A stretch of DNA of 64,000 nt, from contig NZ_CP109027.1 in the NCBI RefSeq assembly GCF_036226885.1, forward strand, positions 1,550,001 through 1,614,000, read 5' to 3'. The notes under the pieces were generated by a model, which searched no databases, was not told the origin of the DNA, and saw only the letters and a program-made list of their open reading frames with translations. Each line of letters begins with the position of its first letter. The stretch's first letter is position 1. This document shows positions 55,385 through 63,899 of the stretch, in pieces. Position numbers and translations under genes: made by a program. This DNA is from Streptomyces sp. NBC_00663. Lineage in GTDB: Bacteria; Actinomycetota; Actinomycetes; Streptomycetales; Streptomycetaceae.

Positions 55385-56260
55385 ATGCAGCTCGGACTCA
55401 TCGGCCTCGGCAAGATGGGCGGCAACATGCGCGAGCGGATCCGCCGCGCGGGCCACACCGTCATCGGCTACGACCGCAACCCCGAGGTCTCGGACGTGGC
55501 GAGCCTCGCCGAACTGGTCGACAAGCTCGAAGGCCCCCGCGTGGTCTGGGTGATGGTCCCGGCCGGCGGCCCGACCCAGTCGGTCGTCGACGAGCTCGGC
55601 GACCTCCTCTCCCCCGGTGACACGGTCGTCGACGGCGGCAACTCCCGCTGGACGGACGACGAGAAGCACGCGGCGGAGCTGGCCGACAAGGGCATCGGCT
55701 TCGTCGACGCGGGCGTCTCCGGCGGCGTCTGGGGTCTGAAGAACGGCTACGCGCTCATGGTCGGCGGCGACGCCGAGCACGTGGCGAAGGTGCAGCCGGT
55801 CTTCGACGCCCTCAAGCCCGAGGGCGACTTCGGCTTCGTCCACGCCGGCAAGGTGGGCGCCGGGCACTTCGCGAAGATGGTCCACAACGGCATCGAGTAC
55901 GCGATGATGCAGGCCTACGCCGAGGGCTGGGAGCTCCTGGAGAAGGTCGACTCCGTCACCGACGTGCGCGAGGTCTTCCGGTCCTGGCAGGAGGGCACGG
56001 TCATCCGTTCCTGGCTGCTCGACCTGGCCGTCAACGCCCTGGACGACGACGAGCACCTGGACAAGCTGCGCGGCTACGCGGAGGACTCCGGCGAGGGCCG
56101 CTGGACCGTCGAGGCGGCCATCGACAACGCCGTGCCGCTGCCCGCGATCACGGCCTCCCTGTTCGCGCGGTTCGCGTCCCGTCAGGACGACTCCCCGCAG
56201 ATGAAGATGATCGCGGCGCTGCGCAACCAGTTCGGTGGCCACGCGGTCGAGTCGAAGTAG
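55385..56260 (+). CDS. gnd: 6-phosphogluconate dehydrogenase, decarboxylating, short type
   Basis: A 291-residue enzyme that converts 6-phosphogluconate to ribulose 5-phosphate and CO2. The cofactor loop is LIGLGKMGGNMRERI, with YDRN at the end of the second strand; the substrate region is VSGGVWGLKNGYALMVGG and the catalytic GAGHFAKMVHNGIEYAMMQ. It is about 180 residues shorter than the E. coli type and belongs to the short form often linked with NAD use. It starts one base after the pgi stop. No 6-phosphogluconolactonase gene lies in the operon. Confidence 0.94.
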   Translation: MQLGLIGLGKMGGNMRERIRRAGHTVIGYDRNPEVSDVASLAELVDKLEGPRVVWVMVPAGGPTQSVVDELGDLLSPGDTVVDGGNSRWTDDEKHAAELADKGIGFVDAGVSGGVWGLKNGYALMVGGDAEHVAKVQPVFDALKPEGDFGFVHAGKVGAGHFAKMVHNGIEYAMMQAYAEGWELLEKVDSVTDVREVFRSWQEGTVIRSWLLDLAVNALDDDEHLDKLRGYAEDSGEGRWTVEAAIDNAVPLPAITASLFARFASRQDDSPQMKMIAALRNQFGGHAVESK

Positions 56261-56267
56261 GCGCACC

Positions 56268-56855
56268 GTGGGGGATCTCCTGCTGGTCCGCCACGGGGAG
56301 ACGGAGTGGAGCGTGTCGGGCCAGCACACCAGCTGGACCGACCTGCCCCTCACCACCCATGGTGAGGAACAGGCCAAGGCGCTCGCTCCGCTCCTGTCCG
56401 GGCGGACCTTCTCGCTCGCGCTGACCAGCCCGCTGGGCCGCGCGATACGCACCGCCGAACTCGCGGGCGTCACCGGGGCGTTGCCCTACGACGACCTGCA
56501 CGAATGGGACTACGGCGGCTACGAGGGCGTCACCACCGTCGACATCCACCGCACCCGCCCCGACTGGTACCTGTGGACGGACGGCGTGCCGCCCGGCCCC
56601 GAGGGCCACCCGGGCGAGTCACCGGCCGAGGTCGGGGCCCGCGCCGACCGGGTGCTGGCCCGCGTGGACACGGCCCTCCCGCAGGGGGACGTGATCCTCG
56701 TGGCGCACGCCCACTTCCTGCGGGTCCTCACGGCCCGCCGACTGGGCCTGGCTCCGGCGGACGGACGTCTGTTCCAGCTGGCGACCGGCACGGTGAGCCG
56801 GCTGTCCACGGAGCACGACCGTCCCGTGATCGCCGAGTGGAACACCCGCGTCTGA
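56268..56855 (+). CDS. Histidine phosphatase family protein
   Basis: A 195-residue phosphoglycerate-mutase-like phosphatase. The catalytic RHG is in LLLVRHGETEWS and the second His in VAHAHFLRVL. SPLGRAIRTAELAG and the acidic WDYGGYEG complete the family pattern. It starts at GTG 7 bases after gnd and is probably the last gene of the operon. It could dephosphorylate a sugar phosphate of the pathway; related proteins act on many substrates, so this is tentative. Confidence 0.88.
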   Translation: MGDLLLVRHGETEWSVSGQHTSWTDLPLTTHGEEQAKALAPLLSGRTFSLALTSPLGRAIRTAELAGVTGALPYDDLHEWDYGGYEGVTTVDIHRTRPDWYLWTDGVPPGPEGHPGESPAEVGARADRVLARVDTALPQGDVILVAHAHFLRVLTARRLGLAPADGRLFQLATGTVSRLSTEHDRPVIAEWNTRV

Positions 56856-56949
56856 GGCTCACGGCCCGGGCCACCGCACATCACCACGACCCCGGTGGGG
56901 TGAGAGAGTTGATGCGGTGGCCCGGGTGAACGGGCGTACCCGGAGCGGT

Positions 56950-56955
56950 TAGAGT
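56950..56955 (+). promoter_or_regulatory. -10 box for a leaderless beta-solenoid gene transcript
   Basis: TAGAGT lies 5 bases before the GTG at 56961 and 8 before the ATG at 56964. There is no ribosome site in between, so transcription probably starts at one of these codons. The same TAGAGT-to-start layout is seen at 43728. Confidence 0.5.
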
Positions 56956-56960
56956 CCCGC

Positions 56961-58394
56961 GTGATGGACCTCAATGATCTGACGCCGGCCGAGCTGCGGG
57001 TGTGGGAGGCGTACCCGACGGGGGCGGCCGTGGACTTCCGCGGCGATGCCGAACAGGCCGTCCGGGCCTCCGTGTTGCGGGCGCTGATGCTCAACGGGCC
57101 CCGCCAGGACGGGGAGATACCCGGGCTGAAGGTGGCGGGCGCCAGGATCACCGGGGTGCTCGACATGCAGTACGGGGACGTCGCGACCTATGTGCGGCTG
57201 AGCCAGTGCCGGTTCGACGAGGTGCCGCGCCTGTACGGCTGCCGGTTCCGGCAGCTCAATCTGAGCGGGTCCGAACTGCCGGGGCTGGACGCGGCGACGC
57301 TGCGGGTGGAGGGCGTGCTGCGCCTGACGGGCTGCCGGTTCGCGGGGGCGGTGACGCTGGGTGGGGCCCAGGTCGCCGGGGCGCTGTTCATGGACCGAGC
57401 GGAGTTCGGCGTACCCGAGGGCAGCGCGGAGCCCGCACTGCGGCTCAACCACGCCGGTATCGGGGAGGACCTGGTGGCACCGGGGGTACGGGTCCGCGGG
57501 CGGATGGTGATCAACGACGCCTCCGTCGTCGCGTCCGTCAACCTCGACGACGCCCGGCTGGAGAACCCCGGCGGCACCGCCCTCGACGCCGAGACCCTGT
57601 CCGTCGGCACCGACCTCCACGCCATGCGCCTCACCGCCCTCGGCCGCGTCGACCTTCGGGGCGCCCGTGTGCCCGGCCAGCTCAACCTGGCGTACGCCCG
57701 CCTGGCCAACCCTGACGGCGTGGCCCTGCGGGCCAGCAGCGCGGTGGTCGGCGAGCTGTGGCTGCGTGCGGCCGAGCCCGTCGAGGGGACGGTCAATCTG
57801 CGCCGAGCCCAGATCGAACTCCTCCACGTGGCCCCGGAGACCCTTCCCTCCGAAGTCCGTCTGGACGGTCTGACGTACGGCTCGCTGGCCCCGCACGTGA
57901 CCGCCGAGCGACGGCTCCCGCTCCTGGAGCGCGACCCGGACGGCTATGTCCCCTACGCCTACGAGCAGTTGACCGCCTCGTACCGCAGGGTCGGGGACGA
58001 CTACGCGGCCCGCCTCGTCCAACTCGCCAAGCAGCGCCGCCTGCGCACCACCCGCGCCTGGCACGGTCGCCTCTGGGGCTACCTCCAGGACGTCACCGTC
58101 GGCTACGGCTTCCGCCCCCTGCGCGCCCTCGCCTGGCTACTCTCCCTCCTCGCCGTCGGCTCGATCGCGTACGCCCTGCACGAGCCGCCGCCGCTCAAGG
58201 CGTCCGAACACCCCGATTTCAACCCGGTGTTCTTCACTCTCGACCTGCTTCTGCCGGTGATCAGCTTCGGCCAGGACGGCGCCTTCGCCCCGAAGGGCGG
58301 GTACCAGGCGCTCTCCTACGCTCTGATCATCACGGGCTGGATCCTCACCACCACCGTGATCACCGGTATCACCCGCACCGTCAGCCGCCAGTGA
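56961..58394 (+). CDS. Beta-solenoid repeat membrane protein
   Basis: A 477-residue protein. Residues ~40-320 are made of ~20-residue repeats with alternating hydrophobic positions (for example GVLRLTGCRFAGAVTLGGA, GRVDLRGARVPGQLNLAYA), as in right-handed beta-helices of the pentapeptide or bactofilin kind. A cytoplasmic helical stretch (YAYEQLTASYRRVGDDYAARLV) and a basic region follow. The last ~90 residues hold two or three hydrophobic segments (RALAWLLSLLAVGSIAYAL, FFTLDLLLPVISFG, LSYALIITGWILTTTVITGI). Similar Streptomyces proteins are often labelled membrane-associated oxidoreductase, for which I see no cofactor motif. Function unknown. It overlaps the convergent dehydratase gene by 14 bases. 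Confidence 0.75.
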   Translation: MMDLNDLTPAELRVWEAYPTGAAVDFRGDAEQAVRASVLRALMLNGPRQDGEIPGLKVAGARITGVLDMQYGDVATYVRLSQCRFDEVPRLYGCRFRQLNLSGSELPGLDAATLRVEGVLRLTGCRFAGAVTLGGAQVAGALFMDRAEFGVPEGSAEPALRLNHAGIGEDLVAPGVRVRGRMVINDASVVASVNLDDARLENPGGTALDAETLSVGTDLHAMRLTALGRVDLRGARVPGQLNLAYARLANPDGVALRASSAVVGELWLRAAEPVEGTVNLRRAQIELLHVAPETLPSEVRLDGLTYGSLAPHVTAERRLPLLERDPDGYVPYAYEQLTASYRRVGDDYAARLVQLAKQRRLRTTRAWHGRLWGYLQDVTVGYGFRPLRALAWLLSLLAVGSIAYALHEPPPLKASEHPDFNPVFFTLDLLLPVISFGQDGAFAPKGGYQALSYALIITGWILTTTVITGITRTVSRQ

Positions 58395-60186
58395 CGGCGT
58401 GCTGCGCGGCGAGGCGCACCGGCGCGTTCTGGGCGCCGTACCCGCGATAGCCGCCGTCCCGCTGGACGAGTTCGAAGAAGACGCGGCCGACCGTGCGGGT
58501 GTAGCAGTGCCGGAACTCGCCGTACGTGTCCCGGTCGTAGAGGATGCCGAGCTCGCGGTACGTCTCCAGCTCGCCGTCCGCGAACTCGAACCGGGCGGCC
58601 AGGTCGTCGTAGTAGTTCGCCGGGATCGGCAGCACGCGGCCGCCCGCCTCCCGGAAGCGACGGACCGCCGTCACCACGTCGTCCGTCGCCAGCGCGATGT
58701 GCTGGGCGTGCACGGTGTCGTCGGTCGGCGCCGCGCCCACGGACAGCGCGATCCGTACGCTGCCGTCGGCGTTGGTCACCGCGCGGCTGCGCATCAGCCC
58801 GTACGGGTCGGCGACGTCCACGCTCTCCTGTGCGTGCAGCCCGAGCACACTGCGGTGGAAGAGCGCCGCCTCGTCGAACTGATGCCAGGGCTGGGCCAGG
58901 GCGAGGTGGTCGATCCGTCGTACGCCACCGCCACCGGCACCGGCACCGGCACCGGTCTCATGCGGCACGTCCTCGAAGTCCGCCCGCCAGTTGGGCAGTT
59001 CGGGGCGGTCCGTCGCACAGAAGAACAGCTCCGTGCCGTCCGGCGCCGCCACCGCGTCCAGCGGAGCGTCCTGCGCCGCTCGCCTCCGCGGCAGCACCGG
59101 CGCGAGCAGCGCCTCCGCCCGCAGGGCCGCTCCCACCGGGTCCGGTGACTCCAGGCCGATCGCGGCGAGGCCGGTCCCGTCCCGGCGCCCGGCCGGCCCC
59201 GTGTTGACCAGCAGCCGCGCCTCGCCCTGCTCCCACAGATCGACCGGCTTGCTGCGGTGCCGTGCGGTACGCGCGAAGCCGAGCGCCCCGAGCAGCGCGG
59301 CGACCGGTTCGGCGTCCGGGGTGAGCAGTTCGGCGAAGGCCACGCCGGTGGGAACGACCGGCTCGGGCGGGGTGGTCACCCCGACCGTCTCCTGCAACAG
59401 CAGCAACGAACGGTGGGCGTCCACCGCCGTGGCGCCCGCCTCGGCCTGCCGGTAGACGTCGTTGAAGACCTCCAGCGACAAGGGCCCGGCGTACCCCGTG
59501 CGCAGGACGCTGCGGACCAGGTCCGCGACGTCGAAGCCGCCCTGGCCCGGGAAGCAGCGGTAGTGGCGGCTCCACTGAAGGACGTCCATCGCGAGCAGCG
59601 GGGCGTCCGCCAGCTGAAGGAAGAAGATCTTCTCGCCGGGGATGTCCTCGATGCCCTTGGGGTCGCTGCCGCGGGACAGGATGTGGAAGCTGTCCAGACA
59701 GGTGCCGAGCGCGGGGTGGTCCGCCGCCTCGACGATGTTCCAGGCGTGGTCGTAGGTGCTGACGTGCCGGCCCCAGGCCAGTGCCTCGTAGGCGACGCGC
59801 ATGCCGAACTCCTCGGCCAGCGCGGCCAGTTCGCGCAGCTGCTCGGCGGCCAGCGCATCGTCGTCCACGGCCAGCGGGTGGACGCTGGAGCAGACGAGGA
59901 CCGTGTCGGCGCCGAGCCGGCCCATCAGCTCGAACTTGTGCCGGGCCCGGCGCAGGTTCGCGGCGAACACCTCGCCCGGTACCGCCTCCATGTCCCGCAT
60001 CGGCTGGTAGAGGTCGACGGTGAGCCCCAGGTCGGCGCAGCGTGCCCGGACCTCCTCCGGGGTGAGGGGGCTGGCAAGGAGGTCGTTCTCGAAGATCTCC
60101 ACTCCGTCGAAGCCGGCCCGGGAGGCGGCCGTGAGCTTCTCGGTGAGGGAGCCGCTGAGGGAGACGGTGGCGATGGACGTACGCAC
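58381..60186 (-). CDS. Two-domain 3-dehydroshikimate dehydratase (TIM barrel plus HPPD-like VOC)
   Basis: A 601-residue fusion. The N-terminal half (residues 1-275) is a sugar-isomerase/epimerase TIM barrel: SGSLTEKLTAASRAGFDGVEIFEND near the start, YEALAWG and LDSFHILSRGSDP, FLQLADAP and LSLEVFNDVYR, which place metal-binding Glu, Asp, His and Glu. The C-terminal half (~290-601) is a hydroxyphenylpyruvate-dioxygenase-like VOC module with IDHLALA, HAQHIALATDD and FFELVQR as metal ligands. This architecture is that of QuiC-type enzymes turning 3-dehydroshikimate into protocatechuate. It starts at GTG after GAGAGG, 14 bases downstream of the shikimate dehydrogenase gene. Confidence 0.88.
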   Translation of the reverse strand: MRTSIATVSLSGSLTEKLTAASRAGFDGVEIFENDLLASPLTPEEVRARCADLGLTVDLYQPMRDMEAVPGEVFAANLRRARHKFELMGRLGADTVLVCSSVHPLAVDDDALAAEQLRELAALAEEFGMRVAYEALAWGRHVSTYDHAWNIVEAADHPALGTCLDSFHILSRGSDPKGIEDIPGEKIFFLQLADAPLLAMDVLQWSRHYRCFPGQGGFDVADLVRSVLRTGYAGPLSLEVFNDVYRQAEAGATAVDAHRSLLLLQETVGVTTPPEPVVPTGVAFAELLTPDAEPVAALLGALGFARTARHRSKPVDLWEQGEARLLVNTGPAGRRDGTGLAAIGLESPDPVGAALRAEALLAPVLPRRRAAQDAPLDAVAAPDGTELFFCATDRPELPNWRADFEDVPHETGAGAGAGGGGVRRIDHLALAQPWHQFDEAALFHRSVLGLHAQESVDVADPYGLMRSRAVTNADGSVRIALSVGAAPTDDTVHAQHIALATDDVVTAVRRFREAGGRVLPIPANYYDDLAARFEFADGELETYRELGILYDRDTYGEFRHCYTRTVGRVFFELVQRDGGYRGYGAQNAPVRLAAQHAVTGG

Positions 60187-60200
60187 GGTGGTACCTCTCT

Positions 60201-61076
60201 CTACTTCGGTGCGCTGACGGCACCCGCCAGTTCCCCGATGTCGGCGAGCATGCGCGCCGCGTCGGGTTCCCGGCCGGTGAAGAGACGGAAGGCGTCCACG
60301 GCCTGGAAGGCGGCCATTCCGCCGCCGTCCAGGATGGCGCAGCCGATCGCCCGGGCCGTGCGGAGCAGCTCCGTCTCCAGCGGGCGGTAGACCACCTCGG
60401 CCACCCAGAGCCCCGGGTGGAGGAGCTGGGCCGGGAAGGGCAGACCGGGGTGGGCGGCCATGCCGGTGGGGGTGGCGTGGACGATGCCGTCGGCGTCCGC
60501 GAGGAGGTCCGGCAGCCGGTCGGGGGTGGCGTGGGCGGCCCGGCCCGCGCCGAAGTGGCGGTTCAGGGAGGCGGCGAGGTCCGCAGCCCGGTCGGCCAGC
60601 GCGTCGACGACGGTGACCCGCTCGGCGCCGAGGGTGAGCGTGGCATGCGCGACGGCCGCCCCCGCCCCGCCCGCGCCGAGCTGGACGACCCGCTCCAGCG
60701 GTACGTCGGGAAGGCCGCGGGCGAAGGAGGCGGCGAAGCCGGTGACGTCGGTGTTGTGGCCGACGGCCCGGCCGTCCTCGAAGACGACGGTGTTGACCGC
60801 GCCGAGCGCCTCGGCCTGCGCGGACAGCGCGTCGAGGTGCTCGATGACCAGCTGCTTGCACGGGTGGGTGATGTTGAGCCCGTCGAAGCCCAGGTCGCGG
60901 GCGGACCGCACCAGGTCGCCGACCGCCTCCGGCGGGACACCGAGGACGTCGATGTCGATGAGCCGGTACACATAACGCAGGCCCTGACGGTCGGCCTCCC
61001 GCTCGTGCAGTGCCGGGCTGAGGGAGGGGCCGATGCCCGCGCCGATCAGTCCGACGAGATACGAGTCCTTGGCCAC
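60201..61076 (-). CDS. Quinate/shikimate dehydrogenase (AroE family)
   Basis: A 291-residue oxidoreductase. The substrate domain has GIGPSLSPALHE, LNITHPCKQ (catalytic Lys near residue 71) and GHNTDVTGF (Asp near residue 108). The cofactor loop is QLGAGGAGAAVAHA. After strand two it reads VVDALADRA; an Asp there favours NAD over NADP, which fits a catabolic rather than biosynthetic role. It starts at GTG after AGGAGG and leads a two-gene operon with the dehydratase, so shikimate or quinate would be oxidised and then passed on toward protocatechuate. Confidence 0.9.
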   Translation of the reverse strand: MAKDSYLVGLIGAGIGPSLSPALHEREADRQGLRYVYRLIDIDVLGVPPEAVGDLVRSARDLGFDGLNITHPCKQLVIEHLDALSAQAEALGAVNTVVFEDGRAVGHNTDVTGFAASFARGLPDVPLERVVQLGAGGAGAAVAHATLTLGAERVTVVDALADRAADLAASLNRHFGAGRAAHATPDRLPDLLADADGIVHATPTGMAAHPGLPFPAQLLHPGLWVAEVVYRPLETELLRTARAIGCAILDGGGMAAFQAVDAFRLFTGREPDAARMLADIGELAGAVSAPK

Positions 61077-61098
61077 GCGGACCTCCTGAGCGGCTCAC

Positions 61099-61126
61099 AA
61101 TGTACGAACTAGTGAGTTAGTCATAA
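61099..61126 (-). promoter_or_regulatory. Promoter and TetR-type operator of the shikimate dehydrogenase operon
   Basis: Read on the minus strand, TTATGA (61126-61121) and TACATT (61104-61099) form a -35/-10 pair with a 16-base spacer. The spacer region holds GACTAACT (61122-61115) and the short palindrome AACT-N4-AGTT. The same GACTAACT occurs at the transporter promoter (61963). A repressor here would sit between the two promoter boxes. Confidence 0.6.
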
Positions 61127-61235
61127 CACCGAGAGCCTCCGCTTGGGAAGCCCTCGCCCGTCGCACGGGACCGGCTGCCTTCTAGAATCTGCGGCACGCG
61201 GCCCCACAGCCCCGCCCTACGCCCGAAGGAACCCG

Positions 61236-61901
61236 ATGACCAGCGTCGAAGAACCGGCACGACCCAACGGGCGCATCCGTGACGCCGCGCGCACCAAGGC
61301 CGAGATCCTCGACGTGGCCACGCACGAGTTCGCCCGGGTCGGCTTCGCCGGCGCCCGCGTCGACGACATCGCGGCCCTCACCAGCACCACGAAGCGGATG
61401 ATCTACTACTACTTCGGCGGCAAGGAACAGCTCTTCACGGCCGTCCTGGAGCGGGCGTACGGAGTGATCCGCGAGGCCGAGCAGGGGCTCGACGTCGAGC
61501 ATCTGGACCCGGTCGCGGCCATCCGGCGCCTGGCGGAGCTGACCTTCGACCACCATGAGGCGCACCCGGACTTCATCCGCCTGGTGAGCATCGAGAACAT
61601 CCACGAGGCCGAGCACATCGCCGCCTCCGAGGAACTCGGCAGGATCGGCTCGCCGGCCCTGGACGTGATCCGCCGGATCCTGGCCTCGGGGCAGGAGTCG
61701 GGGCTGTTCACGGCCGACGTGGACGCCGTCGACCTGCACGCGATGATCAGCTCGTTCTGCTTCTTCCGGGTCGCCAACCGGCACACCTTCGGCGCCCTCT
61801 TCGGCCGCGATCTGGTCGACCCCGCCCAGCGGGACCACTACCGGAACATGCTGGGCGACATGGTGATCGCGTATCTGACGGCGGACCGCGCCGGCGACTG
61901 A
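61236..61901 (+). CDS. TetR family transcriptional regulator
   Basis: A 221-residue repressor. The N-terminal helix-turn-helix (residues ~18-65) reads TKAEILDVATHEFARVGFAGARVDDIAA and TSTTKRMIYYYFGGKEQLF. The C-terminal ligand domain shows HPDFIRLVSIENIHEAEHI. It starts at ATG after GAAGGA; TAGAAT at 61183 is a likely -10. It lies between the divergent shikimate dehydrogenase operon and the MHS transporter. The repeated GACTAACT in both promoters makes it their probable regulator, with shikimate, quinate or a downstream product as inducer. Confidence 0.9.
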   Translation: MTSVEEPARPNGRIRDAARTKAEILDVATHEFARVGFAGARVDDIAALTSTTKRMIYYYFGGKEQLFTAVLERAYGVIREAEQGLDVEHLDPVAAIRRLAELTFDHHEAHPDFIRLVSIENIHEAEHIAASEELGRIGSPALDVIRRILASGQESGLFTADVDAVDLHAMISSFCFFRVANRHTFGALFGRDLVDPAQRDHYRNMLGDMVIAYLTADRAGD

Positions 61902-61920
61902 GTTCGGCGGACCCAACCTC

Positions 61921-61991
61921 TTGACAGCGGGGAAACGCGCGCGCAACATCCCTACCCACCGGGACTAACTATCCAGTGGGTTAATTAGCCG
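61921..61991 (+). promoter_or_regulatory. Transporter promoter with GACTAACT operator
   Basis: A consensus -35 TTGACA (61921-61926) is followed 17 bases later by CAACAT (61944-61949), a fair -10. Downstream, GACTAACT (61963-61970) and GTTA at 61980-61983 give an imperfect inverted repeat (TAAC-N10-GTTA) near the transcription start. GACTAACT matches the site in the shikimate dehydrogenase promoter. Confidence 0.55.
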
Positions 61992-62066
61992 GGGTTCACG
62001 AGACCCGGCCCCTCTCCCTCCCCGCCGCTCACTCCGCTTACGTTGGAGTTCCCCAAAGGAGCCGCC

Positions 62067-63416
62067 GTGTCCGTCCCCTCCCCCGCCACCGCGCCACCCG
62101 GCCAGCCGAAGAAGGCCGCCACCGCCGCCTGGATCGGCAGCGCGCTGGAGTACTACGACTTCTTCATCTACGGGTCCGCGGCGGCGCTGATCTTCCCCAA
62201 GGTCTTCTTCGACGAGTCCGACCCGGCCACCGCGACCCTGCTGTCCCTGGCCACGTTCGGTGTCGCGTACGCCGCCCGTCCCGTCGGCGCGCTCTTCCTC
62301 GGCCACTTCGGCGACAAGGTCGGCCGCAAGAAGATCATGGTCTTCACGCTGATCCTGATGGGCCTGTCGACCTTCCTCATCGGCTGTCTGCCCACCCGCG
62401 CCCAGGTCGGCTCCCTCGCGCCGGTCCTGCTGGTGCTGTGCCGTGTCCTCCAGGGCATCTCGGCCGCCGGTGAGCAGGCCAGCGCCAACTCCATGACGCT
62501 GGAGCACGCGCCGCCGCATCGGCGCGGCTTCTTCACCAGCTTCACCCTCAGCGGCACCCAGGGCGGTCAGCTGCTGGCCACGCTGGCGTTCATCCCGATC
62601 GCCGCGCTGCCCGAGGACCAGCTGCTCTCCTGGGGCTGGCGGATCCCGTTCTTCCTGAGCATCGCCGTCGCGATCGTCGGCTACGTCATCCGCCGCAAGC
62701 TCCAGGAGACCCCGGCCTTCGAGCAGCAGACGGCGACCGAGGGCGTCGTCAAGATGCCGCTGGCGATCCTGCTGCGCCACCACTGGGCGGACGTCCTGCG
62801 GGTCATCGCGGGTGCGCTCATCGCCTCGGTCTCGACGATCTTCACGGTCTGGGCGCTGGCGTACGCGACGAGCGACTCGGTCGGCATGAGCCGCTCCTCC
62901 ATGCTGTGGGTGGGCGCGCTGGCGAACGTGGTGGCGCTGGCCGCGATCCCGCTGTGGGCCACGCTGTCGGACCGCATCGGCCGCCGCCCCGTCTATCTGA
63001 TCGGCGCGGTGGGCAGCGCGATCACGATGTTCCTCTACCTCTGGGCGATCTCCACGGGCAACTACCCGCTGATCCTGCTGCTCGGCATCATCGCCTTCGG
63101 TGTCGTCTACAGCGCCGCGAACGGTGTGTGGCCGTCGTTCTACGGCGAGATGTTCTCGACCCGCGTCCGGCTGTCCGGCATGGCCATCGGTACGCAGATC
63201 GGCTTCGCCGTGGCCGGTTTCGCGGTGACCTTCGCCGCGCAGATCGCCGGCTCCGACGGCGACGACTGGTCCTCGGTGGCCCTGTTCACCGCCGCCCTGT
63301 GCATCCCGCCGGTCATCGCCGCCCTGTCGGCCCGCGAGACCCACAAGGTCCCGACGGAACTGCTCGGCGAGCGCACCGCGGAGACGGCGCGGGAGCGGGC
63401 CACCGTGACGGCCTGA
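62067..63416 (+). CDS. MFS transporter, metabolite:H+ symporter (MHS) family
   Basis: A 449-residue twelve-helix transporter. The N-terminus has the MHS signature AAWIGSALEYYDFFIYGSAAAL, loop 2-3 has GHFGDKVGRKKIMV, and the second half repeats LSDRIGRRPVYLIG. Segments LQGISAAGEQASANSMTLEHAP and FYGEMFSTRVRLSGMAIGTQIG are typical of the group that contains the shikimate symporter ShiA and dicarboxylate carriers. The GTG at 62067 has AAAGGAG 6 bases upstream. Beside the shikimate dehydrogenase and dehydratase genes it most likely imports shikimate or quinate. Confidence 0.9.
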   Translation: MSVPSPATAPPGQPKKAATAAWIGSALEYYDFFIYGSAAALIFPKVFFDESDPATATLLSLATFGVAYAARPVGALFLGHFGDKVGRKKIMVFTLILMGLSTFLIGCLPTRAQVGSLAPVLLVLCRVLQGISAAGEQASANSMTLEHAPPHRRGFFTSFTLSGTQGGQLLATLAFIPIAALPEDQLLSWGWRIPFFLSIAVAIVGYVIRRKLQETPAFEQQTATEGVVKMPLAILLRHHWADVLRVIAGALIASVSTIFTVWALAYATSDSVGMSRSSMLWVGALANVVALAAIPLWATLSDRIGRRPVYLIGAVGSAITMFLYLWAISTGNYPLILLLGIIAFGVVYSAANGVWPSFYGEMFSTRVRLSGMAIGTQIGFAVAGFAVTFAAQIAGSDGDDWSSVALFTAALCIPPVIAALSARETHKVPTELLGERTAETARERATVTA

Positions 63417-63426
63417 TCCGCGCGAG

Positions 63427-63474
63427 GAACACCGGGTCCCCGGACGCCACCAAGGCTCCGGGGACCCGGTGTTC
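63427..63474. terminator. Bidirectional 18-bp hairpin terminator
   Basis: GAACACCGGGTCCCCGGA (63427-63444) and its exact complement (63457-63474) form an 18-bp perfect stem with a 12-base loop. It lies between the converging transporter and VOC genes, 10 bases after the first stop and 14 bases after the second. Confidence 0.88.
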
Positions 63475-63488
63475 GTTCGCGGGAACAC

Positions 63489-63899
63489 TCAGGTGTTGGA
63501 CCAGGCCCGCTCGCACAGCACGAGCCGGTAGCCGTCCGGGTCCTCGACCGTGACGCCCCAGCGGTTCCAGTACGGGTTCGGCGAGGAGACCCGCTTGCCG
63601 CCGTGCTGTTCGAGCCGGGTGACCAGATCCTCGGGGACGGGCCCGTCGACGTAGATCACCAGGAGGTCCTCCTCCGTGGGCCGGGGTTCGACGGGGTCAG
63701 CGGTTTCGTGGACCAGCTCCAGGTGCCAGTCGGCGTCCGGCCAGCCGAGCATGAGGAGGTCGTGCTCGCCGGGCTCGGTACCGCCCTCGGCACGCCAGAC
63801 GACGGCGAGGCCGAGCCCGCCCGCCCAGAAGCGCTCGGCCGCCACCAGGTCACGGGACGGACGGGCGACACGGATGTGGCTGCGGCCGTTGACGGGCAT
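63489..63899 (-). CDS. VOC family protein (glyoxalase/bleomycin-resistance-like)
   Basis: A 136-residue protein with two beta-alpha-beta-beta-beta modules: HIRVARPSRDLVAAERFWAGGLGLAVVWR in the first, LVIYVDGPVPEDLVTRLEQHGGKR and WGVTVEDPDGYRLVLCERAW in the second. His in the first strand and Glu in the last (VLCE) could bind a metal, as in glyoxalase-type enzymes. It is a single gene that converges with the transporter. Lyase, dioxygenase and drug-binding roles all occur in this family, so function is open. Confidence 0.88.
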   Translation of the reverse strand: MPVNGRSHIRVARPSRDLVAAERFWAGGLGLAVVWRAEGGTEPGEHDLLMLGWPDADWHLELVHETADPVEPRPTEEDLLVIYVDGPVPEDLVTRLEQHGGKRVSSPNPYWNRWGVTVEDPDGYRLVLCERAWSNT

